From Gambelia wislizenii (lineage: Eukaryota; Chordata; Lepidosauria; Squamata; Crotaphytidae), in assembly GCA_030847615.1 (NCBI GenBank), contig JAUMIR010000003.1:340146256-340210255 (forward strand): a stretch of DNA of 64,000 bases, written 5' to 3'. Below the pieces are notes generated by a model. The model worked only from the letters and a program-made list of their open reading frames with translations, did no database searches and was not told the DNA's origin. The position numbers were made by a program, and so were the translations under genes. Shown here piece by piece: positions 56,657 to 64,000 of the stretch. Within the stretch, counting starts at the first letter, position 1, and each line of letters opens with the position of its first letter.

Positions 56657-58140
56657 TGAATATAATAATAATAATAATAAAATTTTATTTATATCCCGCC
56701 CCTCTGCAACGCAATCGGGGCGGCTTACAATATAAAAACCCCATACTCACAATACCCTAGCCCACCCACCCCTTAAAATAATATTAAATTGCAAAGGATT
56801 AAAAACATGCATTAATTAAAATATATATAAATTAGAAGAAAAAAAATTAAAAACATACAATCATAGCCTATAAAGGGCAGCTGAGTCTTGGGCCGGGATA
56901 ATTATTCAGGAAAGGCCTGCCGGAAAAGATCCGTCTTGACAGCTTTTTTAAAGCTGTCTAAGGTGGTAATAAGACGGATCTCGTCCGGCAGGCCATTCCA
57001 TAATCTGGGAGCAGCAGCAGAGAAGGCCCTCTGGGAGGTCACCGACAGCCTTGTTTTCATAGGCTGTAACAGATTCCTCCCAGAGGACCGAAGTGTGCGG
57101 GGAGGGTCGTATGGAAGGAGGCGGTCCCGGAGGTAAGTTGGACCCAAGCCATGTAGGGCTTTAAAGGTCATAACCAACACCTTGTACTGTGCCCGGAAAC
57201 TAATAGGCAGCCAGTGGAGAGCTTTTAGCACCGGTGTTATATGCTCTCTTCTGGGAACGCCAGAAATCAACCTGGCTGCCATGTTCTGGACTAGTTGAAG
57301 TTTCCGAGTCAAGCACAAGGGTAGCCCCATGTAGAGCGCATTACAGAAATCCAGACGGGAGGTTACCAGTGCATGTACCACAGTTTCGAGGTCCCTAGTT
57401 TCCAGGAAAGGGCGCAGCTGGCGTACCAGCCGAAGTTGATAACAGGCACTCCTGACCGTCGCATTTACCTGATTAGTCATCTGGAGCGACGGGTCCAGGA
57501 GCACCCCCAGACTGCGAACACAATCCTTGGAGGAGAGTGTAATTCCATCCAGGATTGGAGTTTGTATTCCCAGACCTGGTTTTGGGCCTGTAACTGTTAG
57601 TACCTCCGTTTTGTCTGGATTCAGTCTCAATTTGTTTTTCCTCATCCAGTCCATTACTGCTTTAAGACAATCATTCAGAGGAGAGACGCCATCTGAAGTC
57701 GAAGCCGATGACCGAGACATGGAGAAGTATATCTGGGTGTCATCCGCATACTGATGACAACACACTCCATGCCTCCGAATGATCTCTCCCAGCGGCTTCA
57801 TATAGATGTTAAATAGCATCGGGGACAGGATGGCACCCTGAGGAACGCCACAGTTAAGCTCTATTCTAGTAGAGCAACTGTTCCCAAGCCTCACCCTCTG
57901 GGATCTGCCCGAGAGGAAGGAACGGAACCACTGCAAGGCAGTGCCTCCGATTCCTAACTCTCTCAGGCGATCCAAGAGGATGGAATGGTCTATTGTATCA
58001 AAGGCCGCTGAGAGGTCCAGGAGCACCAACAGGGTCACACTACCCCTGTCGATACCCAAGCGGAGGTCATCAGCCAGAGCAACCATGGCAGTCTCCACTC
58101 CATAACCCGTCCTAAAGCCAGTTTGAAATGGAACATCTCT
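56657..58140 (-). mobile_element. L2-clade LINE, 5'-truncated, with 3' UTR and (ATT)n tail
   Basis: The minus-strand 3' end reads ATTGTAAGCCGCCCCGATTG, GGCGGGATATAAATAAAAT and then ATT repeats (plus strand 56658-56680). The 3' UTR (56681-56901) has no stop-free frame. The coding part is described separately. The element stops at its left (5') end around 58130-58145, within the reverse-transcriptase domain. Confidence 0.85.
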
Positions 58141-58161
58141 AGGCTCCCCAAACACACACAA
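56902..58161 (-). CDS. L2-clade LINE reverse transcriptase, C-terminal two thirds, intact frame
   Basis: This is the longest ORF in the window, 419 codons without a stop. It encodes the palm and thumb of a non-LTR reverse transcriptase and the C-terminal region that follows. Motifs in order: FQTGFRTGYG (12-21), catalytic LLDLSAAFDTIDH (47-59, Asp at 49), GVPQGAILSPMLFNIYM (105-121), the catalytic YADD (138-141), NPDKTEVL (171-178), and L2-type KLQLVQNMAARLISGV followed by HITPVLKALHWLPI. The endonuclease domain and the first part of the reverse transcriptase are missing, so it cannot act alone. The first residues (about 1-8) probably come from flanking DNA, and Met1 is not a native start. The intact frame implies a recent insertion. 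Confidence 0.9.
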   Translation of the reverse strand: MCVFGEPRDVPFQTGFRTGYGVETAMVALADDLRLGIDRGSVTLLVLLDLSAAFDTIDHSILLDRLRELGIGGTALQWFRSFLSGRSQRVRLGNSCSTRIELNCGVPQGAILSPMLFNIYMKPLGEIIRRHGVCCHQYADDTQIYFSMSRSSASTSDGVSPLNDCLKAVMDWMRKNKLRLNPDKTEVLTVTGPKPGLGIQTPILDGITLSSKDCVRSLGVLLDPSLQMTNQVNATVRSACYQLRLVRQLRPFLETRDLETVVHALVTSRLDFCNALYMGLPLCLTRKLQLVQNMAARLISGVPRREHITPVLKALHWLPISFRAQYKVLVMTFKALHGLGPTYLRDRLLPYDPPRTLRSSGRNLLQPMKTRLSVTSQRAFSAAAPRLWNGLPDEIRLITTLDSFKKAVKTDLFRQAFPE

Positions 58162-58221
58162 AAAGTACCTGTACTGGTGGGGTGGTTGGCCTTGACCAAG
58201 TGCATTCCCTCACTCACTCAC

Positions 58222-58504
58222 TTATTTTATTTATTTATTTATTTATATTTATTTATACCCCACTCTTCAGCCACAAGGCTATCAGAGCAGTTTACAAATT
58301 GTTTTTTTAAGCAGTAGCAATTTACACATCTACACTGCATTAAGCAGTTTCCAATGTGTGTTTGCTAATTGCCCCCACAAGCTGGGTACTCATTTTACTG
58401 ACCTACGAAAGGATGGAAGGCTGAGTGAACCTTGGAGCCGGCTGGAATCAAACTTGCAACGTGGTGACTTGCAGTACTGGCATCTAACCACTGCGCCACC
58501 AGGG
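58222..58504 (-). mobile_element. tRNA-derived SINE, long-tailed variant, complete
   Basis: TTTATTTATACCCCACTCTTC tail side, CCCCACAAGCTGGGTACTCA body, and the complement of the tRNA-like head ending CTAACCACTGCGCCACCAGGG. Same variant as 50530-50703. Confidence 0.88.
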
Positions 58505-58699
58505 TGGGGGGAGGAGATGGGGCAGGAGGAGGAGCCCCCTCACCAGTTTGATTTCCTCCTGGTGACACAAGTATTATCCAAGTCTCTGTTAAAAGTGGAG
58601 TAGGGCAGCAGCAGAGGCAATGAATACAGTGATCCATGAATAATCAAATCTGTGAATGCCTAACCTGCAAATGTGGAGGAGTAGCTGTATGTGCTTGCT

Positions 58700-59380
58700 G
58701 TATAGGAAGAATAGAATCTCTCTTTAGGTATTCACATGGCTTTAAAACCTTATCTAGATTTTTCTACAGTAGAAGAAATAACTATTCGTGTGCAGCTTTT
58801 CTAAATGATCCCTTTTGACAAATCTCTCTTTGTCAAAAGATTAGTTTTTCAGTGGCCTTTTCTTTCATTGCCAAAGGAAGGTCTTGTTGATTTTTAGAGG
58901 GAGATTACCTTGTGAAAACTGAGAGTATTGTAAACTTATAAGGTTTGGCTGAATGCCAAATCAAATCAACTCACCAAGACTCAACACCTTTTCTTTTTCT
59001 TCAAGTGCCTTGATAAGAGGATTCCTTTGACAAAAGGCTTATATTGCCTATGGCAGAAGAACAAGTGGAGTGCAATTGTTGGGGTCACATAAATAACTAC
59101 AGGGAAGTGAAAATTGTAGAAGCAAAGTGGCTACTTCAAATGTACTTTCACATGGCACAACTTTGCATCTCTTGGTACCTGTGGCTCTGTGTAAGGAGAA
59201 CTGCTTTCTCTGACTATGCTGAGTGCCAGTTATCACCATATGAGGGAGCATTCAAATGCCAAGGCATAAAATTGGTAAGGTTTGATTATCTTCAGAATAA
59301 ATTATCAATATGGCCCAACTGTCCTGATCAGGGTGGCAAGAATACACCTTTAACTTAGGAAATAAAGGGGGAACCAAGCC
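58700..59380. other. No gene recognised; intronic DNA
   Basis: A local inverted pair CCTTTTGACAAATCTC/TTTGTCAAAAGATTAG (58810-58841) is seen. The 104-codon ORF at 59044 has no known domain. Confidence 0.45.
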
Positions 59381-59384
59381 AGTC

Positions 59385-59930
59385 CAGGACCATACATAGA
59401 GATCTGAAATAGCAGATAGTGGTTGGAGGAGGCCAGGATCAAATCACTAGACGCAGTCAAGCAGGGTCAAAAGCATGGTTAAGGAGTAATTAAAAGGAAG
59501 AGTCCAAAAAGGAAGCCAAGGTTCAGGAAACTAGAGAGTAGGGACCATCACAGTGTGTAAGCTAATGGAGTTTTTATTCTGTATCAAAGACACAGCCTTG
59601 GCTAAAGACACATATATCAAAACACAGCCTTGGCTGTTATAGCCAATAATAGCTCAGTACAGCTGGCCTCATTACCTCAGCATTTTCCTTTTAAGGCAGG
59701 CCGCAATCCTGCCTGTACTTTCATTGCCATCATTTTATTCTGTGATGCTCCAAAAGACAAAGTGACCCAGCCGCCGACTTCCTTTCTTCATGATCAGTAT
59801 GTGATGGTCCAGGCTGTTTCCAGAGCTGGACTGCCAGCCACCTCTGGCTTTGACTGGGGCCTGTTATCTGAGCTCACCTCTTTGATGGCAGATGCAGGAA
59901 TAAGGAGACCAGACAAATAAAGAGACCACA
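59385..59930 (-). mobile_element. LTR-like fragment (uncertain)
   Basis: Vocabulary such as CAAGCAGGGTCAAAAGCATG and AAGCCAAGGTTCAGGAA resembles the minus strand of reptile Gypsy-type LTRs. Ends were not found. Confidence 0.3.
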
Positions 59931-59934
59931 CATA

Positions 59935-60585
59935 TAGCTGGGATATAAAGGGTCACTTTTGTTTAGCTATAACCTATTTAACCCCTTTCTGAGAAATCTG
60001 CAATGGGGGAGCAACCTAGTGTGGGAATTGTTGGGACAGGAGGCCAGCTCCAAAAACCCTCCCCAACTTCCCTTGGGCAAAAACACCTGAACCCCAGGGA
60101 GAACTCATAAGCTGGGCTGCACCCCAGTCAGCTCGCACCTGGAAGGCTGACGCAAAAGTCCCTCCCCCAAGTCACAGTACTTAAAGAGAGGGTTTATCCC
60201 TCAGGCCAGCCTCAAAGGAGGTCACTTTCCCCACCCATCAGTTCATAGGAACTAAAGGGGAAGTTCCAGATCCCCCCTTCACCTCCAAAAGGGGGAGGTG
60301 CTAAAGGTGCTCACTGACCTACCAAATCTCCCCCTCTACCTGCCAAGTGACTGCCTATTTAAGACACCACCCTAAGCCAATTATCAAGTCTGCATCCACA
60401 GTGTGATGTAGGCAAAAAGACCTCTAGAAAGGGTGAAAAATTCCTACCCATCCCCAAAACAACCAATTAAATCACACTGATTCAGCAGCAGGAGGGTGGG
60501 CTGATCCAATGACAAAAAGGAGGAGGCAGAGGGCAGCCAGCCTTAAATCCTCTCTAGCCTCACCCTCTGCTCTCCTGGTGACAAT
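59935..60585. other. No gene; repeat-like GC-moderate sequence beside the LTR candidate
   Basis: Contains C-rich stretches and a self-complementary CTCCAAAAGGGGGAGG. Possibly LTR-element internal or leader sequence; not assigned. Confidence 0.3.
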
Positions 60586-60589
60586 GCAG

Positions 60590-61325
60590 ATGCCAAGGCA
60601 ACATTATAGGCCTCCGTCCTGCACTCCGGTCCAGAAAAGCAGCTTAAAATGCCAGCAGGATAAACAAGGGCTAGGAAAGCAGCCAAGCCCCAGTGATAGT
60701 TAATTAGGGAGAGCCAGATAAAGTTCAGAACAAGTGAGGTTCTGTTTCTTGGAAAAGCAGCAATACAGGCAGGAAGGCACACAGAGAAGAGGCCAGAATA
60801 CAGTCCAAAGGTCAAGGCTTGCAGAAGGCAGCATTGTCCAGAAGCCGGCCCATGGGTCAGCAGGATCAGGCAACAGGGTAGTCAGGAACAGTCCAAGGTC
60901 AAGGCATGAGTCAAGGCAGCAAGGATTCAGGCACCGAAGGCAGCAGGAAGCTTTATCCAGGAAGATCAGTTGATCTCTGATAAAGCCTCCATTGCCTCTT
61001 CCAGCCTATATAAAGCAATTAAGGCTTTGCCAGGTGTTTCTTAATGAGCAAGTTCTTCTCATAAATTCTCAGAGACCTTCTTTGAGCTTCCTTTTGAGCT
61101 TGCTGCTGGGTATATGATGGTGGAGGTACATCCCTCTCCTCTTTTTCATCCTTATCTGAGTGGGCAGGACTCTCTGCTGGAACTGATGCCAACCCACCTG
61201 GACCAGGCTCTTCCTCTGCTCAAGCCTCTAGGTTGGCAGGGTTACCTGCTGGCACAGGTGTAGCACAGGTGTCCTCCTCTTCCTCTGACTCTATAGCCTC
61301 ATCAGGTTCATGGGGCATGACAGCT
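60590..61325 (-). mobile_element. Gypsy-type LTR candidate, minus strand
   Basis: On the minus strand it begins TGTCATGCCCCATGAACCTG, has TATATAGGCTGGAAGAGG (TATA-like) and a region rich in CCTTGA/CCTGA words (CATGCCTTGACCTTGGACTG), typical of reptile Gypsy LTRs. The far end and target duplication were not resolved. Confidence 0.45.
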
Positions 61326-61573
61326 CCATCAAAAGGGGTTCCGATGGTGTAGTTGTGACTGCACTGGGAACCCTATTTCCTTCCTCATCTAGGGAGGCCT
61401 CTTCCACGTAAAACATGATACCAACTGCTCTAGCCCACTTGTTCTTTTTCACAGATGATATAAACCTATTATCAGAGTAATGCATGTAAGGACACACTTT
61501 TCAAGATCAATCTATCAGTCAATTGCTTTATTGGGAGTGTGAGATTCAAGGTGAATTATAGAATAAAAAGAAA

Positions 61574-61804
61574 TACAGTTGTCCCTCAATATACACGGAT
61601 TTGGTATCCACAGATTTAAGTATTCACAGATTGAAAATATTCTTTAAAAAAAAATCCAAAAAGCAAAGCTTGATTTTGCCATCTTATATAAGGGACACCA
61701 TTTTGCTATGCCATTGCAATTAAAGGGACTTGAGTATTCATGGATTTTGGTATCCACGGGGGATCCTGGAACCAAGCCCCAGCGAATATGAAAGGACAAC
61801 TGTA
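61574..61804. mobile_element. Tigger-like MITE, complete
   Basis: TA on both sides; CAGTTGTCCCTCAATATAC and GAAAGGACAACTG are inverted ends. The middle matches 53038-53271 closely. Confidence 0.88.
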
Positions 61805-61904
61805 CAAATAAAACCACATACAAACAGCTGAGATTAAAATAATGTTGAACTTTCTGTAAATTTAAAGCCATATAAAGCATTAATTTAAAAGCATAGATTA
61901 AAAA

Positions 61905-62090
61905 CCTCTCTCTCTCTCTCTGGCTTTTCTTCGCCAAGAGGGGTGGCATCTTAAAGAAGAGACTCCAAGTCAACAATCTTCAACAAGCTACCATGAGAGA
62001 CAACTTCCAGACAAATCTACAAATGAAACTTGAAGACCATCCTACAGATTAAAAACAGTACAGCACTAAAGCAGAAAACCCATTATCTAA
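61905..62090 (-). mobile_element. LINE 3' fragment sharing its start with 35181
   Basis: (CT)n then CTCTGGCTTTTCTTCGCCAA is like the 3' end at 35181; the rest differs. Weak assignment. Confidence 0.35.
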
Positions 62091-62139
62091 GGCTGCATCT
62101 ACACTACAGAAATAATCCAGTTTGAAACTGGATTATCAT

Positions 62140-62918
62140 AGAATCATGGAATCATGGAATCATAGAATTGTAGAGTTGGAAGAGACCACAAGGGCCATCC
62201 AGTCCAACCCCCTGCCACGCAGGAAATCACGATCAAAACATCCCCAACAGATGGCAATCCAGCCTCTGTTTAAAGACCTCCAAGGAAGGAGACCCCACCA
62301 CACTCCAAGGGAGTGTGTTCCACTGCTGAACAGCTCTTACTGTCAAAAAGTTCCTCCTCATGTTGAGGTGGAATCTCTGTTCCTGGAGCTTGCATCCATT
62401 GCTCCGTGTTCCAGTTTCTGGAGCAGCAGAAAACAAGCCTGCTCCATCATCAACATGACACCCCTTCAAATAGTTTAAAAGGGCTATCATATTGCCTCTT
62501 TTAACCGTCTTTTTTCCAGGCTAAACATACCCAGCTCCCTAAGTCTCTCCTCATAAGCCATCGTTTTCAGACCTTTCACCATTTTAGTTGCCCTTCTCTG
62601 GACATGCTCCAATTTGTCCATATCCTTTTTGAATTGTGGTGCCCAGAACTGGACACAGTATTTTAGGTGAGGTCTGACCAAGGCAGAATAGAGCGGCACT
62701 ATTACTTCCCTTGATCTAGACACTATACTTCTGTTGATACAGCCCAAAATCGCATTGGCCTTTTTAGCTGTCGCATCACACTGTTGACTCATGTTCAACT
62801 TGTGGTCTACTAGCACTCCTAGATCCCTTTCGCATGTAGTCTCATTCAGCCAGGTCTCTCCCATCCTATATCTATGCATTTCATTTTTCCGCCCTAAGTG
62901 CAGTACCTTACATTTCTC
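62140..62918 (-). pseudogene. CR1 LINE, C-terminal ORF2 and 3' tail, interrupted by a copia element
   Basis: Minus-strand frames 62487-62879 and 62233-62490 overlap and together cover the CR1 C-terminus: [57 protein letters not shown], then KGCHVDDGAGLFSAAPE and SPSLEVFKQRLDCHL. A frameshift lies near 62490. The tail is a series of ATCATGGAATCATAGAAT-type units at 62137-62168. The left part of the element is cut off at 62918 by an LTR. Confidence 0.9.
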
Positions 62919-63593
62919 TGTCAGGGATGATGGGAGTTGTAGCTCTTCACCTCTGGCTCAAACTCACCACCTTGTTATGCAGCAGAGCCAACCAGCTTAG
63001 ATCAGTGGTTAATGCTTTCCTCCAAAGCAGCAGAGTTTCAGAGAATAGGCTGAAGATCCTGACAAACTCTCCAAGCCTTCTCACTCTTCTCCAGGTGTCT
63101 CCAAAATGTCTCCAGGATTCACTCAGGCAACTCAGTAGTTTTATATAAAACCTACTTTATTCTTCTATATAAATATACTATATGGTCAACAAATCACAAT
63201 CTCTACACACTACTCCACAATATCTCCAAACTATTCCACCTCTACTCCACCACAATACATTGGCAAACATTGCAATTTTATAGCCATTGTTTATCACCAC
63301 CCACTAGCTAGTTTCCACCCAGTGGGTGTGTACTTCCATTCTGATTGGTCCACATAGTTCCACCCATGCTTAAGACCAACCCATGTATTTCAACATTTCA
63401 CCTTGTACACTTAATGATTCTCAGGTGTTTCCAATCTGCATTCAGTACCTCTGTCCTTGGCTCTCAGGCCTTCTAGATTACATTAGCAGTTTCACCTGTG
63501 TAGCCCCATAATTGCTCTTGCTTAGTCATTGTGACTTTCACATACATATTTTATTTCTTTCACTGTATGTCCCATGTTGCATTTTCCTTAACA
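62919..63593 (-). mobile_element. 3' LTR of a Ty1/copia retrotransposon, about 675 bp
   Basis: On the minus strand it starts TGTTAAGGAAAATGC and ends CATCATCCCTGACA, giving TG...CA ends with TGTTA/TGACA-type inverted tips. A purine-rich tract lies directly upstream (see next entry). CR1 sequence stops exactly at the far end. TATA-like TATATAAA occurs in the middle on either strand (63148-63170). Confidence 0.82.
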
Positions 63594-63605
63594 ATCCCCT
63601 CCGAA
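63594..63605 (-). promoter_or_regulatory. Polypurine tract of the copia element
   Basis: The minus strand reads CGGAGGGGAT directly before the LTR TGTTAAGG, the usual place for plus-strand priming in LTR retrotransposons. Confidence 0.75.
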
Positions 63606-63624
63606 ATAAAATATTGTATGTGTC

Positions 63625-64000
63625 TTACAATGTCATTCCAACCATTTGTGTCAGCCGTTCATGTTTTTCTACTGTCAATGCTTTTGTGAACAAATCTGCT
63701 ATGTTGTGTTGTGTTTCTATATATCTCAATTCTATTTCACCCTTCTGAACCATGTCTCGCACATTTTGATATCTTACACCAACATATTTTGTTCTGTTCT
63801 TCAAACTTTCAGTTTCAGCCATTGCTATGCATGACTGTGAATCTTCCAGAATTTCTACTGGTATCTTGTAACTTTCATTTAAATCATTTAGCAATTGCTT
63901 AATCCACTGTACCTCATTTACTATCTCATTCAAAGCAGCAAATTCTGCTTCTGTTGTGCTTAACGTTACATTAGTTTGTTTTCTACTTCTCCAAACTATT
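63625..64000 (-). CDS. Ty1/copia Pol, RNase H C-terminus (runs off the window)
   Basis: The frame is open for about 124 codons from the window edge to the stop at 63625, 31 bp before the LTR. It reads VWRSRKQTNVTLSTTEAEF, NEVQWIKQLLNDL, ILEDSQSCIAMAE, RTKYVGVRYQNVRDMVQKG, IELRYIETQHNIADLFTKAL. This is the copia-type RNase H, with the S-T-T-E-A-E-F catalytic Glu, the Asp of D-S-Q-S, and A-D-L-F-T-K at the end. No stop or frameshift is visible, so the copy may be young. The rest of Pol, Gag and the 5' LTR would lie beyond the window. Confidence 0.92.
   Translation of the reverse strand, partial: IVWRSRKQTNVTLSTTEAEFAALNEIVNEVQWIKQLLNDLNESYKIPVEILEDSQSCIAMAETESLKNRTKYVGVRYQNVRDMVQKGEIELRYIETQHNIADLFTKALTVEKHERLTQMVGMTL

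Larger units (their letters stand above)
56592..58689. mobile_element. Tigger-like MITE split by an L2 element and a SINE
   Basis: Left end (56592-56655): CTGTTGGCCCTCAACTTTTG and GGGGTGCAGGATCCTAATG. Right end (58620-58689): ATCCATGAATAATCAAATCT, ACCTGCAAATGTGGAGGAG and GTAGCTGTA. Both match the copy at 40946-41640. The L2 (56657-58140) and a SINE (58222-58504) are inside. Confidence 0.75.
29519..64000 (+). other. ATP8A2: ATP8A2 intron (5' part), runs to window end
   Basis: The intron begins GTAAGC at 29519. No stretch encodes the expected next segment (the T-A-K-Y...L-P-R-F-L-Y region before the first membrane helix). The 34.5 kb are filled with transposon remains listed separately plus unassigned AT-rich DNA. 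Very long first introns are normal for this gene in vertebrates. Confidence 0.75.

Noticed and set aside
1..64000. CRISPR arrays, bacterial operons, rRNA or tRNA genes
   Set aside because: The repeats are dispersed eukaryotic transposons; there is no regular spacer array, and tRNA-like stretches are SINE heads with lost cloverleaf structure.

Overview
The window is vertebrate nuclear DNA, most likely from a squamate reptile and perhaps a pleurodont iguanian lizard. That inference rests on the mixture of repeats: CR1, L2, L1 and RTE/BovB-like LINEs, tRNA-derived and 5S-rRNA-derived SINEs, many Tigger-like and hAT-like non-autonomous DNA transposons, Penelope-type palindromic elements, and a Ty1/copia element. 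The species is not determined here. Almost all ORFs are chance readings of non-coding DNA or fragments of transposons.

Only one cellular gene is supported. A CpG island at about 28.68-29.66 kb holds a coding exon (29418-29518, + strand, donor at 29519) whose translation matches the N-terminus of ATP8A2, a P4-ATPase phospholipid flippase. The reading frame continues upstream of that ATG with residues resembling the longer ATP8A2 N-terminus, behind a pyrimidine tract and an AG. An alternative 5' exon is therefore possible. Everything from 29519 to the window end reads as part of the first large ATP8A2 intron. The 28 kb to the left is intergenic, with no recognisable exon.

Left part (0-28.6 kb): an L1 fragment split by an L2 tail; two palindromic elements (2.6-3.2 kb and 14.4-15.1 kb) that carry hammerhead-ribozyme-like motifs and probable 14 bp target duplications; 5S-derived and tRNA-derived SINEs; several long-TIR MITEs; and a partly duplicated CR1 3' end directly upstream of the CpG island. 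Right part (29.5-64 kb): L1/L2/BovB-like LINE remains (34-39 kb), a GC-rich LTR-like insertion (40.1-40.9 kb), a long near-perfect palindrome (44.06-44.40 kb), nested MITEs (46-47 kb), an L1 split by a SINE (50.2-51 kb), a Tigger-like MITE split by an L2 copy that keeps a 419-codon reverse-transcriptase ORF (56.6-58.7 kb), LTR-like sequence (59.4-61.3 kb), and a CR1 copy entered by a Ty1/copia element whose 3' LTR and RNase H end are present (62.9-64 kb).

The most interesting signals are the hammerhead-like motifs in inverted pairs, and the 14-15 kb locus where two stretches of local DNA reappear as inverted, nearly identical copies in and beside one of these elements. All calls come from reading the sequence by eye; no database search was run.
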